A stretch of DNA of 64,000 bases from Lacimicrobium sp. SS2-24 (lineage in GTDB: Bacteria; Pseudomonadota; Gammaproteobacteria; Enterobacterales; Alteromonadaceae): NCBI RefSeq assembly GCF_002201535.1, contig NZ_NIWW01000005.1, positions 1-64,000 on the forward strand, in the 5' to 3' direction. Under the pieces are notes generated by a model. The model was not told the origin of the DNA, did not search any database, and saw only the letters and a program-made list of their open reading frames with translations. How positions within the stretch are numbered: the first letter of the stretch is position 1; each line of letters opens with the position of its first letter. Shown here piece by piece: positions 45,271 through 54,320 of this stretch. The translations under genes and the position numbers were made by a program.

Positions 45271-47064
45271 ATGCATACAAAAGAGCAGATTGAGCAGGCG
45301 AAAATTCTTTCGCCACGTCGTAACACCACCGAATCCACCACCATGGAAGCACTGGCTGCAGAGCAGCTTAAGCACTTTGGCATCGATAGCCAGAGCGAAT
45401 ATGGTCAGGCGCTTTATGATGCAGCACTGCATTTGTATCAGGCGCAGGTAGATGTGAGTCAACTGTGGGCCGTCACCACGAAAACCCTGAATAGCCTTAG
45501 CCATGAAGACAAGATAGCCCGCTTCAACGCCAAAAAGTTCCTTTCATTTCAGCTGGCTAAAATATTAGATACGCTACAGAACCCGTTCAGAGCAGTGCAT
45601 CAGAGTTTGCACAAACAGCAGGGATCGCATCTGGTGAAAAGTCACTATCCGTTGTTTGATAATGTGACGGCACTGTTTTCGGCAACACCGGTTATTGTTC
45701 GCACAGCAACCTATGTTTATGCCTGCACAGAATGGATAGATGATGCGTTTCAGGGCAAGGAGTTTACCCATCAAATCTATTCGCGGTTGCTGAATCCCAC
45801 TGCCATATCACTGGCTAACGCCATTGTCGATTTGGAAGCTGGCAAATACTCCGCAGACTATCTGGCCTGGAACTACAACTCAGGAATGGCAGCCATTGAC
45901 GGTGTGCTCTCCAATGTACTCAGTCATGGCGATGTTCTGGTTGTCTCGCGCAATGTCTATGGCGGGGTGTTCCAGTTATTGCAGGATTATTTTGCACGTA
46001 GCAATCGAATGGACATTCAGTTGGAATGGTTTGATGGTTATGATGAGCAGAGCTTCCGCGATTTTATGGCACAAGTGAAGCAGCGTCATCAGTCACGCCT
46101 GGACAGTGGTAAGCAGTTACACGTTTATCTGGAATCTCCGTGCAACCCCCATGGTTATGTGCTGGATGTGCCCGGTATTTGCCGTGTTGCCCATGAAGGC
46201 GAACACCTGGTCATGCTGGATGCCACCCTCGCCACCCCGATTTTAAGTCAGCCTTTGCAGCGGGAAGATAAGGCGGAGCGCCCTGATTACATCATTCACA
46301 GTTATACCAAGGATATCTGCGGCAGTGGAGCAACGACCGCCGGGGTTGTGATCGGTGAAACTTACCGGATGTTCCAGCCCAAAGGCGACTCGGTCAACGG
46401 TTTTGACTGGTCTAAGACGATGTTTTGGGACGTGTTTTACATTAAAGGTGCGTTTCTTGATTCGGAGAAAGCCTTTGACGTACTCAATGGTATGAAAACC
46501 CTTGAGCAGCGGGTGATGAACAAAGTCATCAATACGCAAGTTCTGACACGGGTTTTGGGTGCGCATCCTGATTTCAGGGTCAACAGTCACGCATTGCCTG
46601 ATCATGTTAATGCCGGTCTGCGTGAGAAGCAGCACCGCCATGGCTGGCCCTGTGCACTGTTTACCGTAGATATGGAAAGTGCTGCGCTGGACAGAGATAC
46701 CTTCGTGCGCTTTTTCGATGCACTGGAGCCCGGCTTCAGTCATCAGGTATCGATTGGCCAGAATAACACCATTATTCTCTGCCCGGCACTGACCTCTCAC
46801 TCAGAATTGTCAGAAAAAGATCAGCACGCCGCGGGGATCTACCTGACGACCATGCGTATTGCCGTGGGCACGGAAAGCATAAAAGAGCTGATTGCCCATT
46901 TTATTCATTCGGCCAGAATGCATATCGACCCGGTGCGTCCGGGGTTCAGCGATAAGTTTATGGATGCCACGGAGATCGACGCATTGTACTTGCAGATTAG
47001 CACCGAGGTATGCCGTCAGCACTATGGGTCCAGTGCCAGCATGGTAGATTTACTGGCCCAATAA
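45271..47064 (+). CDS. Large PLP-dependent enzyme of the Cys/Met metabolism family
   Basis: A 597-residue fold-type I PLP enzyme related to cystathionine/methionine gamma-lyases. It shows SRLLNPTAISLANAI, YNSGMAAIDGVLSNVL (cofactor phosphate loop), LESPCNPHGYVLDVPGI, MLDATLATP (Asp for the pyridine N) and the Schiff-base Lys347 in HSYTKDICGSG. It is some 200 residues longer than classical members, the excess being a helical N-terminus of about 120 residues plus insertions. The gas or substrate is not predictable. An Lrp-family regulator gene lies close by on the other strand, which suggests amino-acid-responsive control. ATG 45271 is preferred; an in-frame GTG lies five codons upstream. Confidence 0.82.
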   Translation: MHTKEQIEQAKILSPRRNTTESTTMEALAAEQLKHFGIDSQSEYGQALYDAALHLYQAQVDVSQLWAVTTKTLNSLSHEDKIARFNAKKFLSFQLAKILDTLQNPFRAVHQSLHKQQGSHLVKSHYPLFDNVTALFSATPVIVRTATYVYACTEWIDDAFQGKEFTHQIYSRLLNPTAISLANAIVDLEAGKYSADYLAWNYNSGMAAIDGVLSNVLSHGDVLVVSRNVYGGVFQLLQDYFARSNRMDIQLEWFDGYDEQSFRDFMAQVKQRHQSRLDSGKQLHVYLESPCNPHGYVLDVPGICRVAHEGEHLVMLDATLATPILSQPLQREDKAERPDYIIHSYTKDICGSGATTAGVVIGETYRMFQPKGDSVNGFDWSKTMFWDVFYIKGAFLDSEKAFDVLNGMKTLEQRVMNKVINTQVLTRVLGAHPDFRVNSHALPDHVNAGLREKQHRHGWPCALFTVDMESAALDRDTFVRFFDALEPGFSHQVSIGQNNTIILCPALTSHSELSEKDQHAAGIYLTTMRIAVGTESIKELIAHFIHSARMHIDPVRPGFSDKFMDATEIDALYLQISTEVCRQHYGSSASMVDLLAQ

Positions 47065-47245
47065 GCGCTTCAGAGCCAGGCAGCTTTCTGAACTCAGGGA
47101 ATCGGTCAGGATGCCGATACAGGGGCGAACGCTGTTCTGGTCTGAGTCAACAAGCGTACGCTCCTGTATGGTAAGAACAGGGGTGTATCTTGACGGGGAA
47201 GGCAGCGGTTGTTCTGATAAGCACAGTAAAACCAGGAGTAATCTG

Positions 47246-47665
47246 ATGCATGACGTTAAGCTGGAAATTAAATTCGATGCCCCGGTCGAAGCCCTGTTTG
47301 AAGCATGGTACAAACCCGAGTTGCTATTGCAGTGGTTTGCTCCCGGTGATATGACGCTGACCCAGGCCATGTCTAACTTCAGTGTGGGGGGGAAGTACCG
47401 GATAATGATGCAGGATGCTCAGTATCAGCAATATCAAATCACCGGTGAGTACCTGCAAATTGATGAAAACAAGTTACTGGAGTTTACCTGGCAGCTTAAC
47501 GAGCAACCGCCGCTAACCAAAGTGACACTGTTGTTTGATAAGCTTAACGACGCCACGTCATCGCTGACTCTGATACACAGTGACTTAACCGACAGTGGGA
47601 TGCAGCAGCACTATCAGGAACACTGGATTGCCAGTCTTGAGAAACTGTCCTTACTCACCCTTTGA
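47246..47665 (+). CDS. SRPBCC (AHSA1-type) domain protein
   Basis: A 139-residue protein with the START-like helix-grip pattern: FDAPVEALFEAWYKPELLLQWFAPGDM, FSVGGKYRIMMQD, TGEYLQIDENKLLEFTWQL and a final amphipathic helix HYQEHWIASLEKL. Such proteins bind a hydrophobic ligand or a partner protein; no function is assigned. I start at ATG 47246, preceded by CAGGAG; open frame further upstream has no homologous look. It overlaps the convergent Lrp gene by 15 bases. Confidence 0.82.
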   Translation: MHDVKLEIKFDAPVEALFEAWYKPELLLQWFAPGDMTLTQAMSNFSVGGKYRIMMQDAQYQQYQITGEYLQIDENKLLEFTWQLNEQPPLTKVTLLFDKLNDATSSLTLIHSDLTDSGMQQHYQEHWIASLEKLSLLTL

Positions 47666-48130
47666 GGCGTTAAACCGCGGCATGCTGTCACTCTGGCGAT
47701 AGTCATATACCAGTGCAGTCTCCACATGGCTGACTTCCTGCCTAGAGGTGATGGTATTAAACACAAAGTCACGTAAATGACGGGTATCGACCACCGTAAC
47801 ATGAATGAGTAGATCGTTTTCACCGCCAAGGTGATACAGGCTGAGCACTTCCGGCACATGTTGTACCGCTTCCATAAAGCGCTCAAAGGTCTCTCTGTTA
47901 TGGTCTGACAGGCGCACAGCAATCATCGCCTGAATATGGGCGCCCAGCGCGTTCATGTTAAGTTTGAGCGAGCTGCCCTGAATGACGCCTTCGTGTTGCA
48001 GGCGCTTGACCCTCTCAAGGCATGAAGAGGGCGCGAGGCCGACCATTTTTGCCAGATCTTTATTTGATACCCTGGCATCTTTAAACAAATTCGCCAGAAT
48101 TTGCAGGTCCGTGTTATCCAGCGCGCGCAT
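47651..48130 (-). CDS. Lrp/AsnC family transcriptional regulator
   Basis: A 159-residue regulator. The N-terminal winged helix-turn-helix (LDNTDLQILANLFKDARVSNKDLAKMVGLAPSSCLERVKRL) is followed by a RAM/AsnC ligand domain (residues about 70-150, with GGENDLLIHVTVVDTRHLRDFV). It should form dimers or octamers that sense an amino acid. It may control the nearby PLP enzyme or itself; this is inferred from position. It is 17 bases upstream of the M23 peptidase on the same strand. Confidence 0.9.
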   Translation of the reverse strand: MRALDNTDLQILANLFKDARVSNKDLAKMVGLAPSSCLERVKRLQHEGVIQGSSLKLNMNALGAHIQAMIAVRLSDHNRETFERFMEAVQHVPEVLSLYHLGGENDLLIHVTVVDTRHLRDFVFNTITSRQEVSHVETALVYDYRQSDSMPRFNASKGE

Positions 48131-48147
48131 GGCCGTTTCCTTAACGA

Positions 48148-49440
48148 TTAATTCATTGCCAACATAATACGTCGGTTGGTATTTAAATAGCCCATATACT
48201 CTTCGGCAATGGCCGCAAATTTAGACTTTTCACTGCTGGCAATCGGCTCGGCTTTCGGCAGTTCCACGGTACGCGGATTGCGGTGTGTGCCATTAACCAA
48301 AAACTCGTAATGCAGGTGGGGGCCCGATGCCAGCCCGGTGGAACCGACGTAACCTATCACCTGGCCTTGCTTGACGCTTTGGCCTTTTTTCACCGCCCGC
48401 TTTGAGAAATGCAGGTATTTGGTGGTGTATTTCTCGCCGTGCTGAATAAACACATAATTGCCGTTATAGCGATTGTAGGATGCTGCGATCACCTTGCCGT
48501 CACCGGCGGCCATCACGGGTGTTCCGGTGCTGGCGGCATAATCGATACCATTATGTGGCCTGACACTCTTTAATACCGGGTGCAGGCGACGAGGATTGAA
48601 GCTGGAGCTGATGTACTTAAAGTTCACCGGCGCGCGTAAAAAGCTTTTACGCATACTGCGCCCCTCTGGGGTGTAGTAGTTGCCATCGTCATAGCGTATG
48701 GCCCTGAAGGTTTCGCCACGATTAGTAAATTCGGCGGCCAAAATGCGGCCCTGGCCGATAAATTCACCATCCACATATTCTTCTTCATAAACCAGGTTAA
48801 AACTGTCTCCGGCGCGCAGTTCCAGGGCAAAATCGATGTCCCAGCCGAAGATGCCGGCCAGATTCATTATTTGCCCTTCACTCATACCGGCGGCGACGCC
48901 AGCGTGCCAGAAGCTGGTATTAATAGTGCCGCTTGCATAACCCAGGCGGGTATCTACCTGCCGGGACTCGATGCGGCTAGTGATGTCATTGTCGCCGGTC
49001 TTTTCAATACGCAAGGACTCAATGGGGGAATAGGCGTACTGTAGCGCCAGAAAGCGGCCTTGCTCATCTGTTGCCAGTTGCAATTGGTCACCCGGCATCA
49101 TTTTTAACAGACGCTTGGCTGCATCGCCTGCGCGACTTACCTGATAGGTTTCCTGAGGCGTCAGGCCGGCGCGGTCGAAGATCCGTGCCAGATTATCACC
49201 GCGCTTTACTTCATACTTTTGCCAGGCTGGCTCTTCATTGTCCTTCAGATCCAGACTGGCCTGTTCTGATTCAAGTTCAAGTTCAAGTGGATAACGCTTG
49301 CCTGGCTCCAGTTCAGCAGTGTGACGGGATGCACTGGCGGGCTCTGAAGGAAAAATGAACAGCACTACCGCAATAAGTGCCAATGATATAATCAACAGCT
49401 TATGGGGTTTTGGCAGTTGTTTTATGGTTTGTTTTACCAC
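48148..49440 (-). CDS. M23 family murein endopeptidase (MepM-like)
   Basis: A 430-residue envelope protease. One N-terminal membrane helix (about 14-30), an OapA/LysM-like domain at 75-125 (YEVKRGDNLARIFDRAGL), a middle domain, and an M23 domain at about 290-390 with Zn ligands in HNGIDYAAS and HLHYEF. It resembles E. coli MepM, which cuts D-Ala-mDAP cross-links to let the sacculus grow. It is divergent from tyrS over a 244-base gap, an arrangement common in gammaproteobacteria. Confidence 0.9.
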   Translation of the reverse strand: MVKQTIKQLPKPHKLLIISLALIAVVLFIFPSEPASASRHTAELEPGKRYPLELELESEQASLDLKDNEEPAWQKYEVKRGDNLARIFDRAGLTPQETYQVSRAGDAAKRLLKMMPGDQLQLATDEQGRFLALQYAYSPIESLRIEKTGDNDITSRIESRQVDTRLGYASGTINTSFWHAGVAAGMSEGQIMNLAGIFGWDIDFALELRAGDSFNLVYEEEYVDGEFIGQGRILAAEFTNRGETFRAIRYDDGNYYTPEGRSMRKSFLRAPVNFKYISSSFNPRRLHPVLKSVRPHNGIDYAASTGTPVMAAGDGKVIAASYNRYNGNYVFIQHGEKYTTKYLHFSKRAVKKGQSVKQGQVIGYVGSTGLASGPHLHYEFLVNGTHRNPRTVELPKAEPIASSEKSKFAAIAEEYMGYLNTNRRIMLAMN

Positions 49441-49615
49441 CTACAGCAACCTCTCAGAAAACAGCGAACAACAACAACTCTTTATCAGACTCAATTTCAG
49501 AACATTAGTTCTGCATCGTCTTGTTTATGCAGAATATCTGCTTCTTGAGTGAATTTCTACTCCCACCTGCTGACATAGGTATGGATTTAGGCGGTTGTCA
49601 GGCCGAGATCATAAA

Positions 49616-49644
49616 TTGTGTGTCACGGGGGGAGAGGTTAGAAT
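49616..49644 (+). promoter_or_regulatory. Candidate tyrS promoter
   Basis: TTGTGT (49616-49621), 17 bases, TAGAAT (49639-49644), 40 bases before the tyrS ATG. The spacer is G-rich. Confidence 0.5.
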
Positions 49645-49684
49645 GGCCGACTTATTTTCACAGCGGCAGTAAAGAGAAATACAG

Positions 49685-50884
49685 ATGAATGACTGGCAAA
49701 GTGCACTGGCAGAAATCAGGCGAGGAGCAGAAGAAATCCTGATCGAGGATGAACTGGCAGAAAAACTTAAGCAGGGTAAGCCTTTACGCATCAAAGCGGG
49801 GTTTGATCCGACGGCGCCAGATCTGCATTTGGGTCATACAGTCCTCATCAATAAACTGCGTGCGTTTCAGCAGCTCGGCCATGAAGTGATCTTTTTGATC
49901 GGCGACTTTACCGGCCTGATTGGTGATCCCACCGGCAAAAATGTGACCCGTAAGCCGTTGACGCAGGAAGAAGTGTTGGCCAATGCGGAAACCTATAAAC
50001 AACAGGTTTTTAAGATTCTTGATCCCGAGAAAACGCAGATTCGCTTCAATTCTGAGTGGATGAATGAAGTGGGGGCCGCCGGTATGATTAAACTCGCTGC
50101 CCGTCAGACTGTTGCACGTATGCTGGAGCGCGATGATTTCAAAAAGCGCTACAGTTCGGGTCAACCGATTGCCATTCATGAATTTCTTTATCCACTAGTG
50201 CAAGGGTGGGACTCCGTTGCCCTGCAAGCCGATGTGGAGCTGGGTGGAACCGATCAGCGTTTTAACCTGCTGATGGGACGGGAGCTGCAAAAAGACGAAG
50301 GCCAATCACCACAGACGGTGCTGATGATGCCGTTGCTGGAAGGACTCGATGGTGTGCAGAAGATGTCAAAGTCTTTGGGCAACTATATCGGCATTACTGA
50401 CAGCCCCACAGAAATGTTCGGAAAAATCATGTCGATTTCCGATGAATTGATGTGGCGTTATTATGACTTGCTGAGCTTCCGGGCCCTGGAAGACATCGCT
50501 GCGCTTAAACAACGTGTGGCAGATGGGGCGAACCCCAGAGACATCAAAATTGAGCTGGCAAAAGAGATCATCGAGCGCTTTCATGACCAAAATGCTGCAG
50601 AGGCTGCTCACGCCGATTTTACCAAGCGCTTTTCTAAGAACGCCATGCCCGATGAAATGCCCGAAATTGAGATTACCCTCAATGCTGAAGGCGTTGCCAT
50701 TGGCAATTTGCTCAAGCAGGCTAACCTGGTCAGCTCAACCTCGGAAGCCGTGCGCATGATCAAGCAAAGTGCGGTGAAAATAGACGGTGACAAGGTGACG
50801 GATACCCGTTTGGTACTGACCGAAAAAGGTCAGGCAGTCTATCAGGTGGGTAAGCGAAAATTTGCCCGCGTGACATTGGCGTAA
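49685..50884 (+). CDS. tyrS: Tyrosyl-tRNA synthetase
   Basis: A 399-residue class I synthetase that charges tRNA-Tyr. HLGHT at 48-52 is the HIGH motif, KMSKS lies at 226-230, and [14 protein letters not shown] and the tyrosine pocket GGTDQRFN are present. A C-terminal S4 RNA-binding domain covers about 335-399 ([21 protein letters not shown]). It belongs to the shorter, TyrZ-like bacterial group rather than the 420-residue E. coli TyrS type. AAAGAGAAAT precedes ATG 49685. Confidence 0.95.
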   Translation: MNDWQSALAEIRRGAEEILIEDELAEKLKQGKPLRIKAGFDPTAPDLHLGHTVLINKLRAFQQLGHEVIFLIGDFTGLIGDPTGKNVTRKPLTQEEVLANAETYKQQVFKILDPEKTQIRFNSEWMNEVGAAGMIKLAARQTVARMLERDDFKKRYSSGQPIAIHEFLYPLVQGWDSVALQADVELGGTDQRFNLLMGRELQKDEGQSPQTVLMMPLLEGLDGVQKMSKSLGNYIGITDSPTEMFGKIMSISDELMWRYYDLLSFRALEDIAALKQRVADGANPRDIKIELAKEIIERFHDQNAAEAAHADFTKRFSKNAMPDEMPEIEITLNAEGVAIGNLLKQANLVSSTSEAVRMIKQSAVKIDGDKVTDTRLVLTEKGQAVYQVGKRKFARVTLA

Positions 50885-50897
50885 CGGGCCCCGCTCT

Positions 50898-50916
50898 GCG
50901 GCCTGTCTCAGGCCGC
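50898..50916. other. Hairpin between convergent tyrS and oxidoreductase genes
   Basis: Perfect 8-base arms GCGGCCTG and CAGGCCGC with loop TCT, 13 bases after the tyrS stop. No T run follows, so termination would be weak or factor-dependent. Confidence 0.35.
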
Positions 50917-50972
50917 TGGTGTGTGACACCGCTAGTGTCGCATTGCAGCACAACAACAGCTGTGAGTGCCGT

Positions 50973-52340
50973 TTAGCGAAGCAGGCTGCAGCTGTCCTTG
51001 AACCGCCCCCAGTGATAAAACGCCCACAGTCCCAGTCGTCTGGCCCTGGCTAAGGGAAAGCGCGGCAAGGCTGTTTGCATAAAGGGTAAGTCTGGCAGGC
51101 TGGTGTCACCCGCGACGCGCTGGGCAAGGCGTTTGCCGGCCTGGGTGGAAAACGACACGCCTGAGCCACAATATCCCATGCTGTAGAACACCGTTCCCTG
51201 AGTGTCTGCCTGACAGATACGCGGATAATCATCCAGCGACACACTGACCCAACCGCTCCAGAAGTATGCTGCGTCAATGCCTTTAAGTGCAGGAAAGCTC
51301 TGGGCCAGCGCGTTAAGTAACCGTTGCCGGTAGATAGGATGGTTGGCGTCTTTGCCACGAATGGCGCCTCTGCCCCCAAACAGAATGCGGTTGTCAGGCA
51401 ATAGCCGGTAGTAATATTTAAGCGCCCGCGTATCCATCACCATGAGTCCCGGCTTTAAGCCGCAATCATCCAGTTGCTGACGACTCAGTGGTGGGGTCAC
51501 GATGACACTGGACAATACCGGGAAATGACGGTTGTCTACCAGCGGGTGAAATGTGGCTGGCGTATAGCCGTTGGTGGCAATGACCACTTTGTCGGCGCTG
51601 ACGGTTCCTGTGGGCGTGCTAAGCCAGTGTTTGTCGCCGTGACGTTGCCAGTTCGTTACCGGAGAGTGAGAGTGCACGGCCGCGCCCTGATGTTGGGCGA
51701 GCGTTGCATAGCCAAGCGCCAGCTTTAACGGGTGAATACCAAAGCAGTAGGGGAAAAGCAGTGCGCCATGGGCTTCAGTGCTGCGCAGGTAATGCTGTTG
51801 CAGCGCGCTGGCATCAATGATCTCGACCGGATCCTGATAGTGTCGCTGTAAATGCTCCGCTTGCGAGACAAGCCCTTCTGTCAGTGAGGCTTTATGAGCC
51901 ACTTTAAGGTAGCCGCCAGGGGTTTTGTCACAGGCAATCCCGCCTGCAGAGATGAGTTCATCCACGGTTTCAATACCCTGGCGGTATTCAGCATAGACAC
52001 GGCGCGCGGTGTCCGCGCCCCACTTCTGCTCAATCTGGGGCAGTGACAGTCTGCCCGTACCATTAAGGACAAAACCGGCGTTGCGGCCGCTGCAGCCCCA
52101 GGCCAGCTGGTTCGCTTCCAGGACAACCGAGGGGATCTGATGTGTTTTCGCCAGGTGGTAGGCACAGGATAGCCCTGTGTAACCCCCACCTATAATGGCG
52201 ACCGGTGTATCAATATGGCTCTTAAGCTGAGTCGGGGCGGGAGGCGTAACGTTGGCGGCCCAGTAACTTTGTGGGTAGGCTTCCCCCTGGCCGGGCGAGG
52301 ACGCTACGAGGGGATCATACATACCAGAGCCGGCAGACAT
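50973..52340 (-). CDS. FAD-dependent oxidoreductase (DAO family, PuuB-like)
   Basis: A 455-residue D-amino-acid-oxidase-fold flavoenzyme. The FAD motif VAIIGGGYTGLSCAYHLAK lies at about 47-65, followed by GCSGRNAGFVLNG (flavin side) and, near the end, the FYSMGYCGSGVSFSTQAGKRLA motif. It resembles gamma-glutamylputrescine oxidase and similar enzymes oxidising secondary or primary amines; the substrate is unknown. Start ATG 52340 shares one base with the stop of the GNAT gene (TGATG), so translation is probably coupled. It is the last gene of a five-gene minus-strand operon. Confidence 0.87.
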   Translation of the reverse strand: MSAGSGMYDPLVASSPGQGEAYPQSYWAANVTPPAPTQLKSHIDTPVAIIGGGYTGLSCAYHLAKTHQIPSVVLEANQLAWGCSGRNAGFVLNGTGRLSLPQIEQKWGADTARRVYAEYRQGIETVDELISAGGIACDKTPGGYLKVAHKASLTEGLVSQAEHLQRHYQDPVEIIDASALQQHYLRSTEAHGALLFPYCFGIHPLKLALGYATLAQHQGAAVHSHSPVTNWQRHGDKHWLSTPTGTVSADKVVIATNGYTPATFHPLVDNRHFPVLSSVIVTPPLSRQQLDDCGLKPGLMVMDTRALKYYYRLLPDNRILFGGRGAIRGKDANHPIYRQRLLNALAQSFPALKGIDAAYFWSGWVSVSLDDYPRICQADTQGTVFYSMGYCGSGVSFSTQAGKRLAQRVAGDTSLPDLPFMQTALPRFPLARARRLGLWAFYHWGRFKDSCSLLR

Positions 52341-52912
52341 CAGGCCGGCTCGAATCGCAATAACATTTCGGCGGCAACACAATCGCAGCCGGTGTCACAA
52401 ACGGGGCAGTCATAGCCATCATTGATGACGTTCTCCAGCCATTTACCGGGGTGCTCCTTAACCAGCTCGCCACCGCATTTGGAAAAGTACTTATAGGCGC
52501 TGTTGCCGGGGCTGGCCATCCAGATATGGGCCAGGCCCCCACGGGCTCCCTGTTTTTTTGCATTTTCCACAGACAGCTGGAGCATTTTTGAGCCAATACC
52601 ATAGGCCCGATAATCCTCATCTACCGTGTTGCATTTAAAATAGCAAACCTGATCTTCAGGAAGCAGCCATAGCTGCGGCGAGCACCACTTATCGGCCTGC
52701 CAGTTTTTTGCTGCCAGTGTCAGTCGAAAGCCCACCAGTTTGTCGCCATCCAGCGCCACCCAGCTGGCATTGATCTTGTTGGAAAACCCCGCTTGCCAGT
52801 ATGCTTGCAGCGTAGGCTCATCCATGTAGTTATCACCATGAACCCTGTTGGCGAGCATCAGTAGACGCTCAAAATGCTCGGGGAGCAATTCCTGATATTC
52901 AATATGCTTCAT
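52340..52912 (-). CDS. GNAT acetyltransferase with a cysteine-rich tail
   Basis: A 190-residue GNAT-fold protein. The acetyl-CoA loop is DYRAYGIGSKMLQLSVENAKK (about 102-122), preceded by the beta4 strand DQVCYFKCNTV and followed by HIWMASPGNSAYKYFSKCGG. The last 25 residues carry four closely spaced cysteines (DCPVCDTGCDC), which is unusual for a GNAT and could bind a metal or carry a persulfide. Acceptor unknown. It lies 11 bases after DUF2721 and one base over the oxidoreductase start. Confidence 0.8.
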   Translation of the reverse strand: MKHIEYQELLPEHFERLLMLANRVHGDNYMDEPTLQAYWQAGFSNKINASWVALDGDKLVGFRLTLAAKNWQADKWCSPQLWLLPEDQVCYFKCNTVDEDYRAYGIGSKMLQLSVENAKKQGARGGLAHIWMASPGNSAYKYFSKCGGELVKEHPGKWLENVINDGYDCPVCDTGCDCVAAEMLLRFEPA

Positions 52913-52923
52913 TATTTTTGTTC

Positions 52924-53316
52924 TTATTTGACTTTCTTAACCTGAATATTGACGCTGTCGAGATGGACATCCAGCGCTTCTACGGAGATACGAATTTCCA
53001 GTACCGACAACCACAGCGACCATAATAGCAACACCAGGCTGCCTGCAAAAATCCAGCTGCCGACACTTTGGTATTGCAGGTAGATGGCCAGCATCGACAG
53101 CACACACAAAAAGAAACTGGCTGCGCCGCCTTCCTGCATACGCTTAATCAGCTGGATGCGTTTCCGTAAATTTGTCACCTGTTTATGGGTACTGTCGCTG
53201 TCATCCTCAAAATTACGAATGATGGAGGCAAGGGTGACGAACCTGTTTGTATAAGCCAGTAACAGCAATGAAATGGCTGGGAAGAGCATCGCCGGGGTAG
53301 TAAGGGTAATATCCAT
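52924..53316 (-). CDS. DUF2721 family membrane protein
   Basis: A 130-residue protein with three hydrophobic segments: about 8-30, 65-84 and 88-106. The stretch AMLFPAISLLLLAYTNRFVTLASIIRNF and the basic RKRIQLIKRMQ loop match the DUF2721 pattern. Function is not established. It lies three bases after the orphan gene and 11 bases before the GNAT gene. Confidence 0.82.
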   Translation of the reverse strand: MDITLTTPAMLFPAISLLLLAYTNRFVTLASIIRNFEDDSDSTHKQVTNLRKRIQLIKRMQEGGAASFFLCVLSMLAIYLQYQSVGSWIFAGSLVLLLWSLWLSVLEIRISVEALDVHLDSVNIQVKKVK

Positions 53317-53319
53317 GGG

Positions 53320-53763
53320 TCAGGAAAAGTCGGAATGGGTGTCAGTGATAAGCTCCAGTGCGGCGGCTTCAGCCTTTTCCATCGAGGAATAAATACGCTC
53401 TTCGATGGGACTGTCGATACCACACTGCCTGCGAATCTTCGCCAACTGAGCAATACCCATGGCGGAACTGATGCAGTAGGCATCGCCCACACAACCGCAG
53501 TTGAGCGCACCTTCATAGGCCTGTCTGAGGTAGTCAGCTGCCTCTGGAATAGACGCCTGGTATTCACTGCAATCGGCCATGTAAGCCCATGGCTTAGGCG
53601 GAATCGTGGCGGCTAACTTGAGTAAGTCATTCTTGTAATGACGGGCAAGGCCTGAACCTAAGGCCCCCATAAAGGTTGCCTCAATGATTTTACCCGGACC
53701 GCGATCATGACATTGCAGCTTATAACTGCCGTATTTGTCTTTTCTGCTCAGAGGCTCAGTCAT
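53320..53763 (-). CDS. Cysteine-containing orphan protein in the rhodanese operon
   Basis: A 147-residue soluble protein I do not recognise. It reads as an alpha/beta protein (GKIIEATFMGALGSGLARHY, PPKPWAYMADCSEYQ), loosely like a STAS/SpoIIAA-type fold, which is weak evidence. Cysteines include a cluster NCGCVGDAYC near residue 95-104. I start at ATG 53763, eight bases inside the end of the rhodanese gene, so the two are coupled; open frame upstream lies entirely inside that gene. Confidence 0.6.
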   Translation of the reverse strand: MTEPLSRKDKYGSYKLQCHDRGPGKIIEATFMGALGSGLARHYKNDLLKLAATIPPKPWAYMADCSEYQASIPEAADYLRQAYEGALNCGCVGDAYCISSAMGIAQLAKIRRQCGIDSPIEERIYSSMEKAEAAALELITDTHSDFS

Positions 53764-54127
53764 AGGCCACATCAAATCCCTGTTCCTGCCAGCCCAGCAT
53801 ATCACCTTGCATCAGAAATACCTTGGTATATCCCATCTCTTCGAGTTTCTGCGCCGCCAATGCCGCTCGGCGTCCGCTGCGGCAATAGAGCACCATCGGG
53901 GTTGTGGGGTCAGCGGGCAAAAGTCCGGCATGGGAGTCAATTTTGCTGTGCGCGATGTTAGTGGCACCGGGAACATGCCCCTGGTGATACTCTTCTTCAC
54001 TGCGCACATCCAGCACAAAATAGTCCTGGGCATTTTGTTGAACCTGTTGCGCGGAGATGGGTTCGGCAGCAACAACCACGCCCATAGAGGCTAACAACAG
54101 TGCAACGGAGGCGAGCAAGAATTTCAT
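53756..54127 (-). CDS. Periplasmic single-domain rhodanese
   Basis: A 123-residue protein. A signal peptide (1-20, cut after VVA) precedes one rhodanese domain with DVRSEEEYHQGHVPGATNI and the active-site loop CRSGRRAA, whose Cys carries the sulfane sulfur. The basic loop is typical of single-domain rhodaneses that move sulfur between proteins or small thiols. It is the first gene of the five-gene operon. Confidence 0.9.
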   Translation of the reverse strand: MKFLLASVALLLASMGVVVAAEPISAQQVQQNAQDYFVLDVRSEEEYHQGHVPGATNIAHSKIDSHAGLLPADPTTPMVLYCRSGRRAALAAQKLEEMGYTKVFLMQGDMLGWQEQGFDVAYD

Positions 54128-54281
54128 AGGGCGCTAATAATCAAAAAATTTATACTTTGATGGTACGTCTACTCAGCGGCTGAGTAAATAGGCAGCGCTG
54201 AAACACGCTGTAAATCTGAGCTGGACAGAGGAGCGTGGTGGTAAAAGCCGTGGATAAAACGCGTGATGGAGAGGATAATCA

Positions 54282-54308
54282 AAAAGACCGCCTTGTGGCG
54301 GTCTTTTG
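54282..54308. terminator. Terminator of ahcY (usable in both directions)
   Basis: AAAAGACCGCC (54282-54292) / GGCGGTCTTTT (54297-54307) with loop TTGT. On the minus strand it ends in a run of T, 13 bases after the ahcY stop. Confidence 0.9.
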
Positions 54309-54320
54309 AGCAGCAAAGGC

